This document shows, in pieces, positions 8,299-16,749 of a DNA stretch of 64,000 nt (within the stretch, counting starts at the first letter, position 1; each line of letters starts with the position of its first letter). The notes below the pieces were generated by a model. It searched no databases and was not told where the DNA came from. It saw nothing but the letters and a program-made list of their open reading frames with translations. A program made the translations under genes and the position numbers. Origin of the DNA: Acidobacteriota bacterium (GTDB lineage Bacteria; Acidobacteriota; Blastocatellia; Pyrinomonadales; Pyrinomonadaceae); NCBI GenBank assembly GCA_019639175.1, contig JAHBSK010000004.1, positions 248,001-312,000 on the forward strand. Direction: 5' to 3'.

Positions 8299-8628
8299 CT
8301 ATTTCGCTGACTCGGCAATTTTCTCCTTTCGAGGCTTTAACCCAAGCTTTTTGGCTTCGCCCTCGATCTTTTTCGGATCTGTTCTCAAATAATAAATATC
8401 TTCCTGAAGTCCCAGATTCTCGTCGTTCAGATCTTCGACCTTGCGGGTCAATTCCTCGTTGGCCGACTGCTCCTCGCTATATTTTGTGAATGCCCTAAAG
8501 TTGATCGTGAGCATCACCATCAGCGTCAGCGATATTGCCGCAGCATACGGCGTCCATGCGGGAAACTTTCTTGCAGCCTTTTTCTCCGCTTTGCGCCTTA
8601 CTATCACTTTTGCCTGAGGCTTTCTCAT
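8299..8628 (-). CDS. ftsB: Septum formation initiator family protein (FtsB/DivIC-like)
   Basis: A 109-residue bitopic membrane protein. A basic N-terminus (RRKAEKKAARKFP) is followed by one membrane segment (AAAISLTLMVMLTINF, about residues 29-45), then a coiled coil (SANEELTRKVEDLNDENLGLQEDIYYLRTDPKKIEGEAKKLGL, shown here in shorter pieces: EELTRKVEDLNDENLGL, YYLRTDPKKIE). The YLRTDPxxIExxAxxLG ending is the hallmark of FtsB/DivIC, which bridge FtsQ and FtsL in the division complex. Its start overlaps the stop of the upstream phosphohexomutase gene by 4 bp (ATGA), so the two are translationally coupled. Confidence 0.85.
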   Translation of the reverse strand: MRKPQAKVIVRRKAEKKAARKFPAWTPYAAAISLTLMVMLTINFRAFTKYSEEQSANEELTRKVEDLNDENLGLQEDIYYLRTDPKKIEGEAKKLGLKPRKEKIAESAK

Positions 8629-10031
8629 CCTTTGCTCTGGTCTCCCAACAAATATTTGCGACCGCTTTCCAATATTTGCTCAGTCTCTTTTGTCGAAGGG
8701 CTTTCGGCATAGACCCTGACAAGAGGTTCGGTCCCTGATGGCCTCATGAGCATCCAGTTTCCGTCTTCAAACAGAAATTTCACACCGTCGAGCCTGTTGA
8801 TGGACGCCACCTTTCTGCCGTCTATCGCCGAAGGCTCCTGCTCCAATCTTTCTTTCAAATTGGCGGCAACTTCGTCCGTCAGTTTGACGCCGATCCTTCC
8901 TGATTCAAGCCGCCCGACACGGCTGTATAATTCTTCGAGTTGTTCGGTCAGGCTCGTACCGCGAACGGCAACCGCTTCGGCAGCCAGCAAACAGGCGATG
9001 ATGCCGTCCTTTTCAGGAAAATGCCCTTTTATGGACAGCCCGGCAGACTCCTCGCCGCCAAGCACTATCTCGTCCTTATTTATCAATTCACCGATGAATT
9101 TAAAGCCGACCGGTGTTTCATAAAGATTTATGCCGCGGTCATCAGCAACGCGATCGACCAGATGCGTGGTGGCAACGCTTCTTGCAACGCCTTCCCGCCA
9201 GCCTCGGCTCTCGACCAGATAATCGGCCAAAAGTGCCACAAAATGGTTAGGCGAAATAAATTGCCCATTTGAATCGATAATGCCGAAACGGTCTCCGTCA
9301 CCATCCGTCGCAAGCCCAAGAGCCAATCCTTTTTCGACTACCAATGACCTTAGTTCATCAAGGTGATCTTCTCCGGGTTCCGGCGATCTTCCGCCGAATG
9401 TCACATCACGCCAGTCGTGGATCGTCTCGACCTCAACTCCGTGTTCTTTTAACAGGCGGTCAAGATAGCCGCGTCCGGCTCCCCAAAGCGGGTCGTAAGC
9501 ATATCTACCTTTTGCTTCGGCTATCGCGTCCAGATCGACCTTTGAGGCAAGGTCCTCTAAATAAGCCTCACATGGATCAAGGTCGCTTATGTTTCCCTTT
9601 TCGCCATTGCCTGCGGGAACGCCGTCAGCGATGCCTTTCTCAATGGCCTTCGTTATCTCCGGCAGAGCCGGTGCTCCGTCAGAGGTAGAAAATTTTATTC
9701 CCTGATACTCAGGTGGGTTGTGCGACGCCGTAAAATTGATGCCTCCGGCCGCACTGTTATTGCGAATGGCGTGCGACATTGTCGGCGTAGGCGTCGGCCC
9801 CGAACATTTCAGAACATCGAACCCATGAGAAGCGGCGATGTCCGCCGCCAAAGCGGCAAATCTTTCTCCCATAAAACGGGAATCGTGTCCGACAATCAGA
9901 AGGCTTTTCTCATTTGGCCTTCCGGTTTTCAAATATCCACATATTGAATTAACGACCCGCTTTACATTATCGAACGTAAAGTCCTCGGCGATGACCGCCC
10001 TCCAACCTGACGTTCCAAACCTTATGTCCAT
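8625..10031 (-). CDS. Phosphoglucomutase/phosphomannomutase family protein
   Basis: A 468-residue alpha-D-phosphohexomutase. The active-site Ser is in NFTASHNPPEYQGIKF (about residue 101), the Mg-binding loop is TDGDGDRFG, the sugar-specificity loop is GGEESAGLS, and the phosphate-binding loop is RPSGTEPLVRVYAE. The GEESAG form is shared by glucose and mannose-specific members, so the substrate (glucose-1-P, mannose-1-P, or glucosamine-P) cannot be settled. It interconverts hexose 1- and 6-phosphates for glycogen or cell-surface sugar synthesis. It heads a two-gene operon with the FtsB-like gene. Confidence 0.92.
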   Translation of the reverse strand: MDIRFGTSGWRAVIAEDFTFDNVKRVVNSICGYLKTGRPNEKSLLIVGHDSRFMGERFAALAADIAASHGFDVLKCSGPTPTPTMSHAIRNNSAAGGINFTASHNPPEYQGIKFSTSDGAPALPEITKAIEKGIADGVPAGNGEKGNISDLDPCEAYLEDLASKVDLDAIAEAKGRYAYDPLWGAGRGYLDRLLKEHGVEVETIHDWRDVTFGGRSPEPGEDHLDELRSLVVEKGLALGLATDGDGDRFGIIDSNGQFISPNHFVALLADYLVESRGWREGVARSVATTHLVDRVADDRGINLYETPVGFKFIGELINKDEIVLGGEESAGLSIKGHFPEKDGIIACLLAAEAVAVRGTSLTEQLEELYSRVGRLESGRIGVKLTDEVAANLKERLEQEPSAIDGRKVASINRLDGVKFLFEDGNWMLMRPSGTEPLVRVYAESPSTKETEQILESGRKYLLGDQSKG

Positions 10032-10714
10032 ACTCAGCGGGGGTAATTCCTAAAAAAGCGGCTCCGATATAGCCTGGAGTGTTTGAAAATGTATCACAAG
10101 ATTTTTTTTATGTAAAGCGCTAAAGCACATTTTTTTGCTCGCAGTAAAAATTTTATAAAGCGTGTATTTCTATCACTTACTAGACAGAGCCTAAAGTATC
10201 GACTCATAGATGCGCTTTATGCAGTCAAACTGACCGAAACTGACTCCCAAATGCGTAGAGATCAATGATCATCGAGTTCATTCCAATTTACTCAAAGGCT
10301 CAGCCCGCTTCTGGCAAAATTTCACCTTAAACACTTTCATTAAGCGCTGTTTGCAAGTGGCATTTACTCCGGGCCGCAGCGGTGAAATTGCTATGTTTCA
10401 AAGGAAGCCTTTTGCCCAAAATCTGTGTCGAAACGACACTGCATACACATCATTCAACCTTTCGCGCCAATGCGACACACTATGACTTGCCGCGAGAGTC
10501 GTCGCAATTCCCTGCAAACAAAAGACTTACGCCGATAACACCGACTATGGTCGAGCGGAATGAAATTTGCTTTATGAATTGTCAGGAATTTACGATATAC
10601 ACGCGCTTCAAAGGAACATATAAATTACATAGAATTCACGCAATACATGGGAACCGCCCGTTATAATAGCGGTATTTGAAGCGCCGGCAATATCAGTGGA
10701 GAGAGAACAACATT
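10032..10714. other. Long intergenic region with a candidate promoter for the radical SAM gene
   Basis: About 680 bp without a convincing gene. It holds the divergent upstream regions of the phosphohexomutase (minus) and radical SAM (plus) genes. A consensus TATAAT lies at 10662-10667, 48 bp before the chosen ATG; no good -35 is visible at 17 bp. An open frame at 10382-10666 has no ribosome-binding site or recognisable features. Poly-T tracts near 10100-10130 are present but not in a clear hairpin. Confidence 0.45.
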
Positions 10715-12748
10715 ATGAGACCTGTAAAGCATTTTGAAAAGGGCCTGACATACATCGCCGGCGGTTTGTTCAACGCTGTCCGTTCGGTGAATCAGTTCAA
10801 GCCAAATCCGTCATTCACGCCGAAATGGGCTGACAAGCCGATCCTCAAATCCTGGGAAAAGTCGAAGCCGACGCTTGGTTTTCCGCGTCAGACGGATTCG
10901 CTCTGTCCTAACTGCGTGATCGAGGCCCGCGAGGCGATCATCAATGGCGACCGTGAGGTTGCGACGCTGATCAACGAAAAGGTCGGCGAGATCAAGGCCC
11001 AGATCATCGAGCGTGACGGCCAGATATGGATGATAAAGGATTGCCCGCAGCACGGCCATTTTGAGGATATGATGGCGATCGACTCCGAGTTTCTCCAGCA
11101 TATCGAATCGCTCTTTCCGGGTCGCGACATGGAAGCTCATAACGACGAGAAGCTGCACAATCACGGCACGTCGTCGGTAAAGTATGGCCGAGGCGCGGTG
11201 CTTACGGTCGATCTGACCAACCGCTGCAACATGATGTGCGACCCGTGCTTCATGGACGCGAACCAGGTCGGTTTTGTCCACGAACTGAGCATGGAAGACG
11301 TTCAGGAAATTCTCGACAACGCCATCCAGATCAAACCGCGACGCCAGATGTCGGTGCAGTATTCGGGCGGAGAGCCGACGCTTTCGCCGTTCTTTCTTGA
11401 CGCGGTGCGTTATGCCCGAAAGGTCGGTTACAACTCGGTTCAGGCCGCGACCAACGGCATCGAGTTCGCCAAATCAAAAGAATTTTGTAAAGAAGCGGCC
11501 GAAGCCGGCCTGCGTTTCGTTTATTTGCAGTTTGACGGCATCGGCAACGACGCCAACTCGCACCGCCAGATCGGCAACCTGTTCGACGTAAAGCTCCGTG
11601 CGATCAACAACCTGCACGAAGCCGGTGTTGACATCATTCTTGTGACGACGCTGGTCAACAACATCAATAACGACCAGGTCGGTTCGATCATCCGCTTTGC
11701 TTTGGAAAATCCGAAGAAAATTTCGTTCATCGCGTTTCAGCCGGTGTCGTTCACGGGCCGCGACGAACTGATCACCGAACAGCGCCGCCTGCAGCAGCGA
11801 TACACGCTGTCGCATCTGGCACTGGACGTTAAAAAGCAGGTCGGCATCACCGAACCGACGCGTGACTGGTTCCCGCTCAGCTTAATGGGAGCCTTCGCCG
11901 ATTTTGCTGACGTTGTCCACGGCCCCGAATCAGATTGGGGACAGGTATCGTGCGGCTGCCACCCGAACTGCGGCGTCGGCACGGCCGTTATGATCAACAA
12001 GGAAACGAAGGAGATGGCACCGGTTCCGCAATTCCTGAACATTCAGGGACTGGTGTCGGACATGCAGCACATCACCGACACAAACCGCGGCAAATGGTTC
12101 TCCAATATAATGATGGGTCTCGCCCTTTTGAAGAACTACAACCCGTACGGTTCGCCGGACAGCCTGACGCTTGGCGGTATCTTGAAAAAATTTGACAAGT
12201 CATTCGGACTGTCGGGCAAGGATTACGGAAAGGTCGGCCCGGACCGCACTCTCGAGGACATCGAGAAACGTCGTCAGGACCCGTGGAACTTCCTGTTTAT
12301 CGCCGGAATGTGGTTCCAGGATCTTTTCAACTACGATTTCCGCCGCACGGAAATGTGCATCATTCCCTACGGTACGCAGGAAGGCGAGATCAGCTTCTGT
12401 GCTTACAACACCGGCATCGGCTGGCGCAACATCATCGAGCACATGCACCAGAACGCGACCGTCGCACAGTGGTACAAAGAGCATGGCCGCCACGAAGTTT
12501 TCGCTCGCGGTAAAGAGGTCGAGCTTGGCGACAAATCGCACAGCCTTGTGCTGAACGAGATCGACCTTGCACGTCCGAACAAACCGGAAATGGAAGGCCC
12601 CAAAACCGCCGCCGAGGAAATGCAGATGATGCGCAAACTCTATAACCAAATGGTCATGGAGAAAAACCAGATCAAAGGCGAAAAACTCGTCCAGATCGGC
12701 GGCATCAAACGCGAAAAGAAAGACAAAACAATGGCCGTCGCTGAGTAA
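10715..12748 (+). CDS. Radical SAM protein of the Tes / membrane-spanning lipid synthase type
   Basis: A 677-residue protein from ATG 10715 (GGAGAG 11 nt upstream; an upstream in-frame non-ATG start at 10676 is less likely). The 4Fe-4S motif is CNMMCDPC (CxxxCxxC), followed by SAM-binding QYSGGEPTLSP. The N-terminal module has SLCPNC then KDCPQHGHFED, a Cys pair/CPxHG pattern known from archaeal tetraether synthase (Tes) and bacterial relatives. Further Cys patches are SCGCHPNCGVGT and MCIIPYG...ISFCAYN. Known relatives join lipid tails by C-C bonds; Acidobacteriota make iso-diabolic acid, a membrane-spanning lipid, so that role is a fair inference but unproven. It is monocistronic and ends in a terminator. 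Confidence 0.75.
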   Translation: MRPVKHFEKGLTYIAGGLFNAVRSVNQFKPNPSFTPKWADKPILKSWEKSKPTLGFPRQTDSLCPNCVIEAREAIINGDREVATLINEKVGEIKAQIIERDGQIWMIKDCPQHGHFEDMMAIDSEFLQHIESLFPGRDMEAHNDEKLHNHGTSSVKYGRGAVLTVDLTNRCNMMCDPCFMDANQVGFVHELSMEDVQEILDNAIQIKPRRQMSVQYSGGEPTLSPFFLDAVRYARKVGYNSVQAATNGIEFAKSKEFCKEAAEAGLRFVYLQFDGIGNDANSHRQIGNLFDVKLRAINNLHEAGVDIILVTTLVNNINNDQVGSIIRFALENPKKISFIAFQPVSFTGRDELITEQRRLQQRYTLSHLALDVKKQVGITEPTRDWFPLSLMGAFADFADVVHGPESDWGQVSCGCHPNCGVGTAVMINKETKEMAPVPQFLNIQGLVSDMQHITDTNRGKWFSNIMMGLALLKNYNPYGSPDSLTLGGILKKFDKSFGLSGKDYGKVGPDRTLEDIEKRRQDPWNFLFIAGMWFQDLFNYDFRRTEMCIIPYGTQEGEISFCAYNTGIGWRNIIEHMHQNATVAQWYKEHGRHEVFARGKEVELGDKSHSLVLNEIDLARPNKPEMEGPKTAAEEMQMMRKLYNQMVMEKNQIKGEKLVQIGGIKREKKDKTMAVAE

Positions 12749-12750
12749 TG

Positions 12751-12772
12751 GAACGCGGGCATCCCTGCCCGC
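12751..12772. repeat. Dispersed repeat family H, copy 1
   Basis: GAACGCGGGCATCCCTGCCC plus GC forms a small hairpin (GCGGGCA/TGCCCGC). An inverted relative lies at 13654-13674, on the other side of the four-helix-bundle gene. Confidence 0.6.
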
Positions 12773-12823
12773 CTCCTGCAACAGCCCGCACCTTTAATCG
12801 ATGGTCTCCGACCGTCACAAACC

Positions 12824-12853
12824 AAAAGCCTCGTCACCCGACGGGGCTTTTTT
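12824..12853 (+). terminator. Rho-independent terminator of the radical SAM gene
   Basis: AAAGCCTCGTC, loop ACCC, GACGGGGCTTT followed by a T run (12848-12853). One G-T pair interrupts an otherwise full stem. It lies 76 bp after the radical SAM stop codon. Confidence 0.85.
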
Positions 12854-12953
12854 GCTGGAGTTGATAGGACAGATATGACCAATAGAACGTATATGTCATA
12901 TTTAGTTTTATAGGTCTTATCGAGTCCTATAAGTCCTATTTGGCCTTCTTTAC

Positions 12954-13523
12954 TTAGTCTTTACTCTGCCGTTGCCTGTCGCGGTAGGTTAGCCGAGCCT
13001 TAAACATATTTTCCTTCAGGCCGCCGTGCTCTAAAAAGTCTTTCTCCAAACGACGCAACTGCTGATCAAGCAAATAATTCGTCTGGTGTATCAGGCAAAT
13101 GATGATATTGGCAACCGTCTCCGGCGGCCTCGTTTCAAAATATGTCCTATAGGACTCATACGACTCATCCTCACGTCTGCCAAGCTTTCTCACAAACAAT
13201 GCCTGCTTGGAATCTTTGTCCCAAAGGTCATGGCCTCGCACTCGCAAATAATCTCGATAATCCTCAAGCAATTCTTCGAGGCTGGCTCTTGCTACGTTTG
13301 TAAGTTTGATCTCAGTTTCACGCGAGGTTCCGCTTGCCTGACTGCCTTCTAAAATATTCTGCTTTCCTGATCGTGCGGCCTGCACCATCTGATCAACCGT
13401 CCGTGAACGCCGGTCTATAAATTTCTCGCAAAACAAAACCGTCGCATCATAAACGATCCGCGATTTCTTGAACGACAACAGATCCTCATAGCCGCCGTGT
13501 TTTGGGATAAAACCATCTTGCAT
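12954..13523 (-). CDS. Four-helix bundle suffix domain protein
   Basis: A 189-residue all-helical protein. The segment LLSFKKSRIVYDATVLFC, then RRSRTVDQMVQAARSGKQNI, LEGSQASGTSRETEIKLTNV and ARASLEELLEDYRDYLR is the four-helix-bundle (S23/avd-like) pattern with the C-terminal suffix region ending in NYLLDQQLRRLEKDF. Function is unknown; relatives occur as stand-alone genes near repeats or within retroelement-linked systems. Residues around 112-120 (DESYESYRTYF) are encoded by an ATAGGAC-type repeat resembling intergenic DNA at 12868-12945 and 35404-35452. Inverted family H repeats flank the gene. It is oriented away from HigBA. Confidence 0.75.
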   Translation of the reverse strand: MQDGFIPKHGGYEDLLSFKKSRIVYDATVLFCEKFIDRRSRTVDQMVQAARSGKQNILEGSQASGTSRETEIKLTNVARASLEELLEDYRDYLRVRGHDLWDKDSKQALFVRKLGRREDESYESYRTYFETRPPETVANIIICLIHQTNYLLDQQLRRLEKDFLEHGGLKENMFKARLTYRDRQRQSKD

Positions 13524-13653
13524 AAAGATATTTCAGTGGTCGGCCAACCAGCAGTATCCAACACTATATCCGCATTACCCGCAAGTACCAAACAGTACTA
13601 AAGAGGCGGTCGAGACTGCCGTACTCCTCCTTGGTAAGGAGGAAAGTTTAAGA

Positions 13654-13674
13654 GCAGGCAGGATGCCTGCGTTC
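13654..13674. repeat. Dispersed repeat family H, copy 2 (inverted)
   Basis: GCAGGCAGGATGCCTGCGTT(C) is the reverse complement of GAACGCAGGCATCCTGCCTG(C), matching the copy at 12751-12772 with a few substitutions. It contains the hairpin GCAGGCA/TGCCTGC. A second small hairpin, CTCCTCCTT/AAGGAGGA, lies just to its left (about 13624-13643). Confidence 0.6.
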
Positions 13675-13707
13675 AAGTCAGGTGAGAGCGACAGAGACCG
13701 GGTAAAT

Positions 13708-13761
13708 AATATTGCATAATGCAATATTTTTATTGACAGATATTGCATTTTGTAATATTCT
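13708..13761 (+). promoter_or_regulatory. HigBA promoter with two operator palindromes
   Basis: A perfect 21-bp palindrome at 13708-13728 (AATATTGCAT, A, ATGCAATATT) lies just upstream of TTGACA (13733-13738). With a 17-bp spacer, TATTCT (13756-13761) serves as -10. A second, near-perfect copy (ATATTGCA, TTT, TGTAATAT) at 13740-13758 covers the spacer and -10. HigA-type antitoxins autorepress from such sites, so two-site control is inferred. Confidence 0.75.
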
Positions 13762-13811
13762 CGAAACTGATGTGTGGAGTGGAGTAAACGCAATAAAGGA
13801 TGCTTTACTTA

Positions 13812-14105
13812 ATGAGGATATTGTCTCTTGGTGCGTTGCGCGAGTTTTGGGAAGAGAACCCCGGTTCGGAAGATGTTCTCCGCGACTTTTACAAAAAGCT
13901 TTCGGGAATTGAACCGCAAAACCTGCCAGAGTTAAAGATGTCTTTCCCGGCGGTCGATCTTGTTGGCAAATGTTATGTGTTCAACGTCGGCGGCAATAAA
14001 TATCGTGTGATCTCCCGCATTCATTTCAACAGGCAGATGGTTTTTATTCGGTTCGTTTTAACTCACAAGGAGTATGACAAGGACAAATGGAAGTCCGATT
14101 GCTAA
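13812..14105 (+). CDS. higB: HigB-type mRNA interferase toxin
   Basis: A 97-residue toxin of the HigB (PF09907-like) group of the RelE superfamily. From ATG 13812 it begins MRILSLGALREFWEENPGSED, the standard N-terminus of this group; an in-frame ATG at 13800 adds four residues and overlaps the AAAGGA that serves as ribosome-binding site. The FPAVDLVGKCYVFNVGGNKYR core and the closing RFVLTHKEYDK are diagnostic. It cleaves ribosome-bound mRNA and is neutralised by HigA encoded 22 bp downstream. Toxin-first order is characteristic of hig loci. Confidence 0.9.
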   Translation: MRILSLGALREFWEENPGSEDVLRDFYKKLSGIEPQNLPELKMSFPAVDLVGKCYVFNVGGNKYRVISRIHFNRQMVFIRFVLTHKEYDKDKWKSDC

Positions 14106-14127
14106 AGACGTTTAAGAGGTGAAAAAC

Positions 14128-14535
14128 ATGACAGCTCAATACGACCCGAAAGCTTACAATAAACTGTTGGTTAGTGTTTCGCCGGGAGAAATAGAGACGG
14201 AGAACGATTATGAGCAGATGCTGAAAATGATCGACCGTCTGATGAAAAAAGACGAAGACTCTCTTTCGCCCGAAGAGGACAGACTTATTCGTTTGCTCGC
14301 TGTGCTTGTCGAAGATTACGAATCGCGTCATTATCCGATCGACACTACTTCGAACCCGTCGGTGGCTTTGCGTGAACTGATGCGCGAACACGGCCTGAAA
14401 CAGGTTGATATGGTGGATATTTTCGGATCACAGGGAACTGTTTCGCAGGTTCTCAACGGCAAGCGTGAAATAAGCAAAGCCCAGGCCCGTAAACTATCTG
14501 CCCGGTTTCACCTGCCGATAGACGTGTTTATATAG
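14128..14535 (+). CDS. higA: HigA-type antitoxin, XRE family
   Basis: A 135-residue antitoxin. The start is ATG 14128 (AAGAGGTG 6 nt upstream); a GTG three codons earlier is part of that site. The N-terminal half (residues about 1-75) is the toxin-binding region, rich in acidic residues; the C-terminal half has a helix-turn-helix HGLKQVDMVDIFGSQGTVSQ followed by VLNGKREISKAQARKLSARF, typical of HigA. It would bind the two palindromes upstream of higB. The pair is complete and appears intact. Confidence 0.9.
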   Translation: MTAQYDPKAYNKLLVSVSPGEIETENDYEQMLKMIDRLMKKDEDSLSPEEDRLIRLLAVLVEDYESRHYPIDTTSNPSVALRELMREHGLKQVDMVDIFGSQGTVSQVLNGKREISKAQARKLSARFHLPIDVFI

Positions 14536-14786
14536 CACAACCAACCGGAACAGAGCGTCCGGTCGATGACATAATCCTTTAAAAAATAAACTGGCAGCTC
14601 GTTCTCTCCCTTTCCATGTGTTTCAGGTAGCGGATATCGTCGCCAAATGTGTTCCGGCCAGGAATGAAAACGCCGTCCTTAATGCGTACGGTTCAGGTTG
14701 AATTCGATCTCGCTTTTTTATGATAAAATTCCTCAATATAATTGGCGGGGGTTCCTTAAGGAAAACGCCGTCATAATAAATATCTT

Positions 14787-15911
14787 ATGGGATTTTTAAG
14801 TAATCTTTTCGGAAAAGAAGAAGCTGTTGACAGTAAAGAACCGATCGGCAGCTATGAAGATTTTTGGGCATGGTTCGCGAATAACGAGAAGCATTTTTAC
14901 AACGTCGTAAAAAGCAAGGACAACGTCGAACCCGAAGTACTCGACAAGATCATTCTTAATCTTGCTCGGCTGCATGATGGGCTTTTTCTCTTGTGCGGTA
15001 TGTATGACGATAACACCGTCGAACTGATCATAACGACCGACGGCAATATCAAGAATATAGTCTTTGCAGAAGAGGTTGTTGATGCTGCTCCGAAGCTAGA
15101 TGGCTGGAGATTTACCGCTCTTAAACCGGAAGCAGATGAGGGCTTTTACATCACAATGCAAGGTTATAAGGCTGGCGATGACAATCTCCACTTTTATTCA
15201 AATGAGGCATGGGAACAACCTGATGAGATCGACATAGTCATCGTGCATGACGATCTTAACGAAGATGATGCTGAAGCAGTCAGACACGCTACGTTCATCT
15301 TCTTAGACAATTATCTGGGCGAGTTGGCTTTTGCAACCACAATAGATAGCCTTTCGATAATAGGTAGATCTGAGGCGGAAAAAGAGTTGAGACCGCTTAG
15401 CGAACTAAAGCCTTACCTTCAAAAAAGACACAATGAATTCGTTGAAAAATATGATGGGTTCCGTAAAAATACTGATGAAGACTCATATTCTTTACTGGAA
15501 GCCGAACTGAAAAACGGCTTCCCCTTGATCGCAGTGGTCAACACCGCCCTTTTAACATGGGACAGAAAACCGTCACATCCATGGATAGCTGTCGTCGAAT
15601 TCACATTTAATGGTAATGAGAACGGAATGCCGGATGATGATACCTATCAGCTTCTGGGTAAGATCGAAGACGAAATACTTGCCGAATTGCATGATGCTGA
15701 CGGCTATTTGAATATTGGCAGAGAAACAGCCAAAGACGTAAGATCAGTCTATTTTGCATGCAAGGAATTTAGAAAGCCGTCTAAAGTGCTTAATAAAATT
15801 CGTGATCAATACGCTGGTAATGTCGAGATCGATATAGACATATATAAAGACAAATATTGGCAATCCTTTGACCGCTTTATTGCTACCGAAGATGATGACC
15901 TTGTAAATTAA
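14787..15911 (+). CDS. DUF695 domain protein
   Basis: A 374-residue soluble protein. The C-terminal 140 residues match the DUF695 pattern: FPLIAVVNTALLTWDRKPSH, then VVEFTFNGNENGMPDDDTYQ and LLGKIEDEILAEL, with a later SVYFACKEFRKP stretch. The N-terminal 200 residues (SYEDFWAWFANNEKHFYNVV; TIDSLSIIGRSEAEKELRPL) form a second alpha/beta region without an assignment I can give. No signal or membrane segment. DUF695 genes often appear near immunity or TA-type genes, but no toxin partner is visible. The region is more AT-rich than the housekeeping genes around it, which fits acquired DNA. Confidence 0.7.
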   Translation: MGFLSNLFGKEEAVDSKEPIGSYEDFWAWFANNEKHFYNVVKSKDNVEPEVLDKIILNLARLHDGLFLLCGMYDDNTVELIITTDGNIKNIVFAEEVVDAAPKLDGWRFTALKPEADEGFYITMQGYKAGDDNLHFYSNEAWEQPDEIDIVIVHDDLNEDDAEAVRHATFIFLDNYLGELAFATTIDSLSIIGRSEAEKELRPLSELKPYLQKRHNEFVEKYDGFRKNTDEDSYSLLEAELKNGFPLIAVVNTALLTWDRKPSHPWIAVVEFTFNGNENGMPDDDTYQLLGKIEDEILAELHDADGYLNIGRETAKDVRSVYFACKEFRKPSKVLNKIRDQYAGNVEIDIDIYKDKYWQSFDRFIATEDDDLVN

Positions 15912-15999
15912 AGAGCGGTTTTAGACAGAGAAATTCACTGTATGATCTCGGGTTTACTGATCTGAAATCCGCGCCCGAACATGCTGTAAAGTGAGATCA

Positions 16000-16749
16000 A
16001 TGTTGAACTGGTTGAAACAATTTAAGGCGGAGAAGAATACGCCGGCTGATACGCGCCCTCTGAAACGCGGCGAGATCAAAGGGGTTCTGATCTCACTTGC
16101 GGAAAAGGAAATGCCTGGTTTTGAATTCCTGGATTATCGCAACACCTTTTACAATTTCCAACGAATTCGTAATCTGGGAAAATATTCGGTTTCAGAGTTA
16201 TTCCATATCGGCTTTAGCTTGAAGGGCAGAGCATTTTCCTGTTCTGTTGCGTCACGCTTAAACCCAAATCTTATTCATGACAGATGGTACAATGTGGGCC
16301 TCCTTAACCCGCACAGGGACATTATAACGATTAAAAAGAGGACTGGTATTATTCCGATTGAAGAAGCTTATTATTATCACAATGGAATGCTGGAAACCTG
16401 TGTAAACACAGCAAACCAGATATTTACCGATCTGAAAAAATATGGATTGCCATTTTTTGAAGAACAATACAGACAAATGTTGCAGAATCCAACAATCCAA
16501 GTTGGCTTCAGATATCTGGAAAACCTGAATGAAAAAGAAGTTTTGGAATTAAAACAAGCTATTAACGAGGATTTGAAAACTGGCAAGGGCCTTCTATTTG
16601 CCCATCCCTTATGTATCGACCTGAAACGAACTCTTCAAGCCGTTCGAGGTGAAAGCAGAGAGTTTAGAAAATGTCTGCCAGGGGCAGCTTTGGAGTTTCT
16701 AAGATTCTATTGTGCAGTTTATGAAGGGGCGGAATCTAAGACGTTGTGA
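16000..16749 (+). CDS. Hypothetical protein
   Basis: A 249-residue protein of unknown function from ATG 16000 (a GTG at 15991 is also in frame). No signal peptide or membrane helix. It contains an aromatic-rich alpha/beta region (FLDYRNTFYNFQRIRNLG; LFHIGFSLKGRAFSCSV) and a helical C-terminus (RTLQAVRGESREFRKCLPG). It lies 88 bp after the DUF695 gene in the same orientation and is similarly AT-rich, so the two probably came together. Its stop overlaps the 3' end of the convergent kynurenine formamidase gene by 14 bp, which suggests an insertion or rearrangement boundary here. Confidence 0.6.
   Translation: MLNWLKQFKAEKNTPADTRPLKRGEIKGVLISLAEKEMPGFEFLDYRNTFYNFQRIRNLGKYSVSELFHIGFSLKGRAFSCSVASRLNPNLIHDRWYNVGLLNPHRDIITIKKRTGIIPIEEAYYYHNGMLETCVNTANQIFTDLKKYGLPFFEEQYRQMLQNPTIQVGFRYLENLNEKEVLELKQAINEDLKTGKGLLFAHPLCIDLKRTLQAVRGESREFRKCLPGAALEFLRFYCAVYEGAESKTL

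Noticed and set aside
10382..10666. A 94-codon open frame in the long intergenic region before the radical SAM gene
   Set aside because: No ribosome-binding site, odd composition, and it overlaps the candidate promoter of the radical SAM gene.
12954..13523. Possible diversity-generating retroelement accessory (Avd) because of the four-helix bundle
   Set aside because: No reverse transcriptase gene and no template/variable repeat pair with A-specific differences is visible in the window.
13575..13793. A 72-codon minus-strand open frame upstream of higB
   Set aside because: It spans the two operators and hairpin repeats and has no recognisable features or ribosome site.
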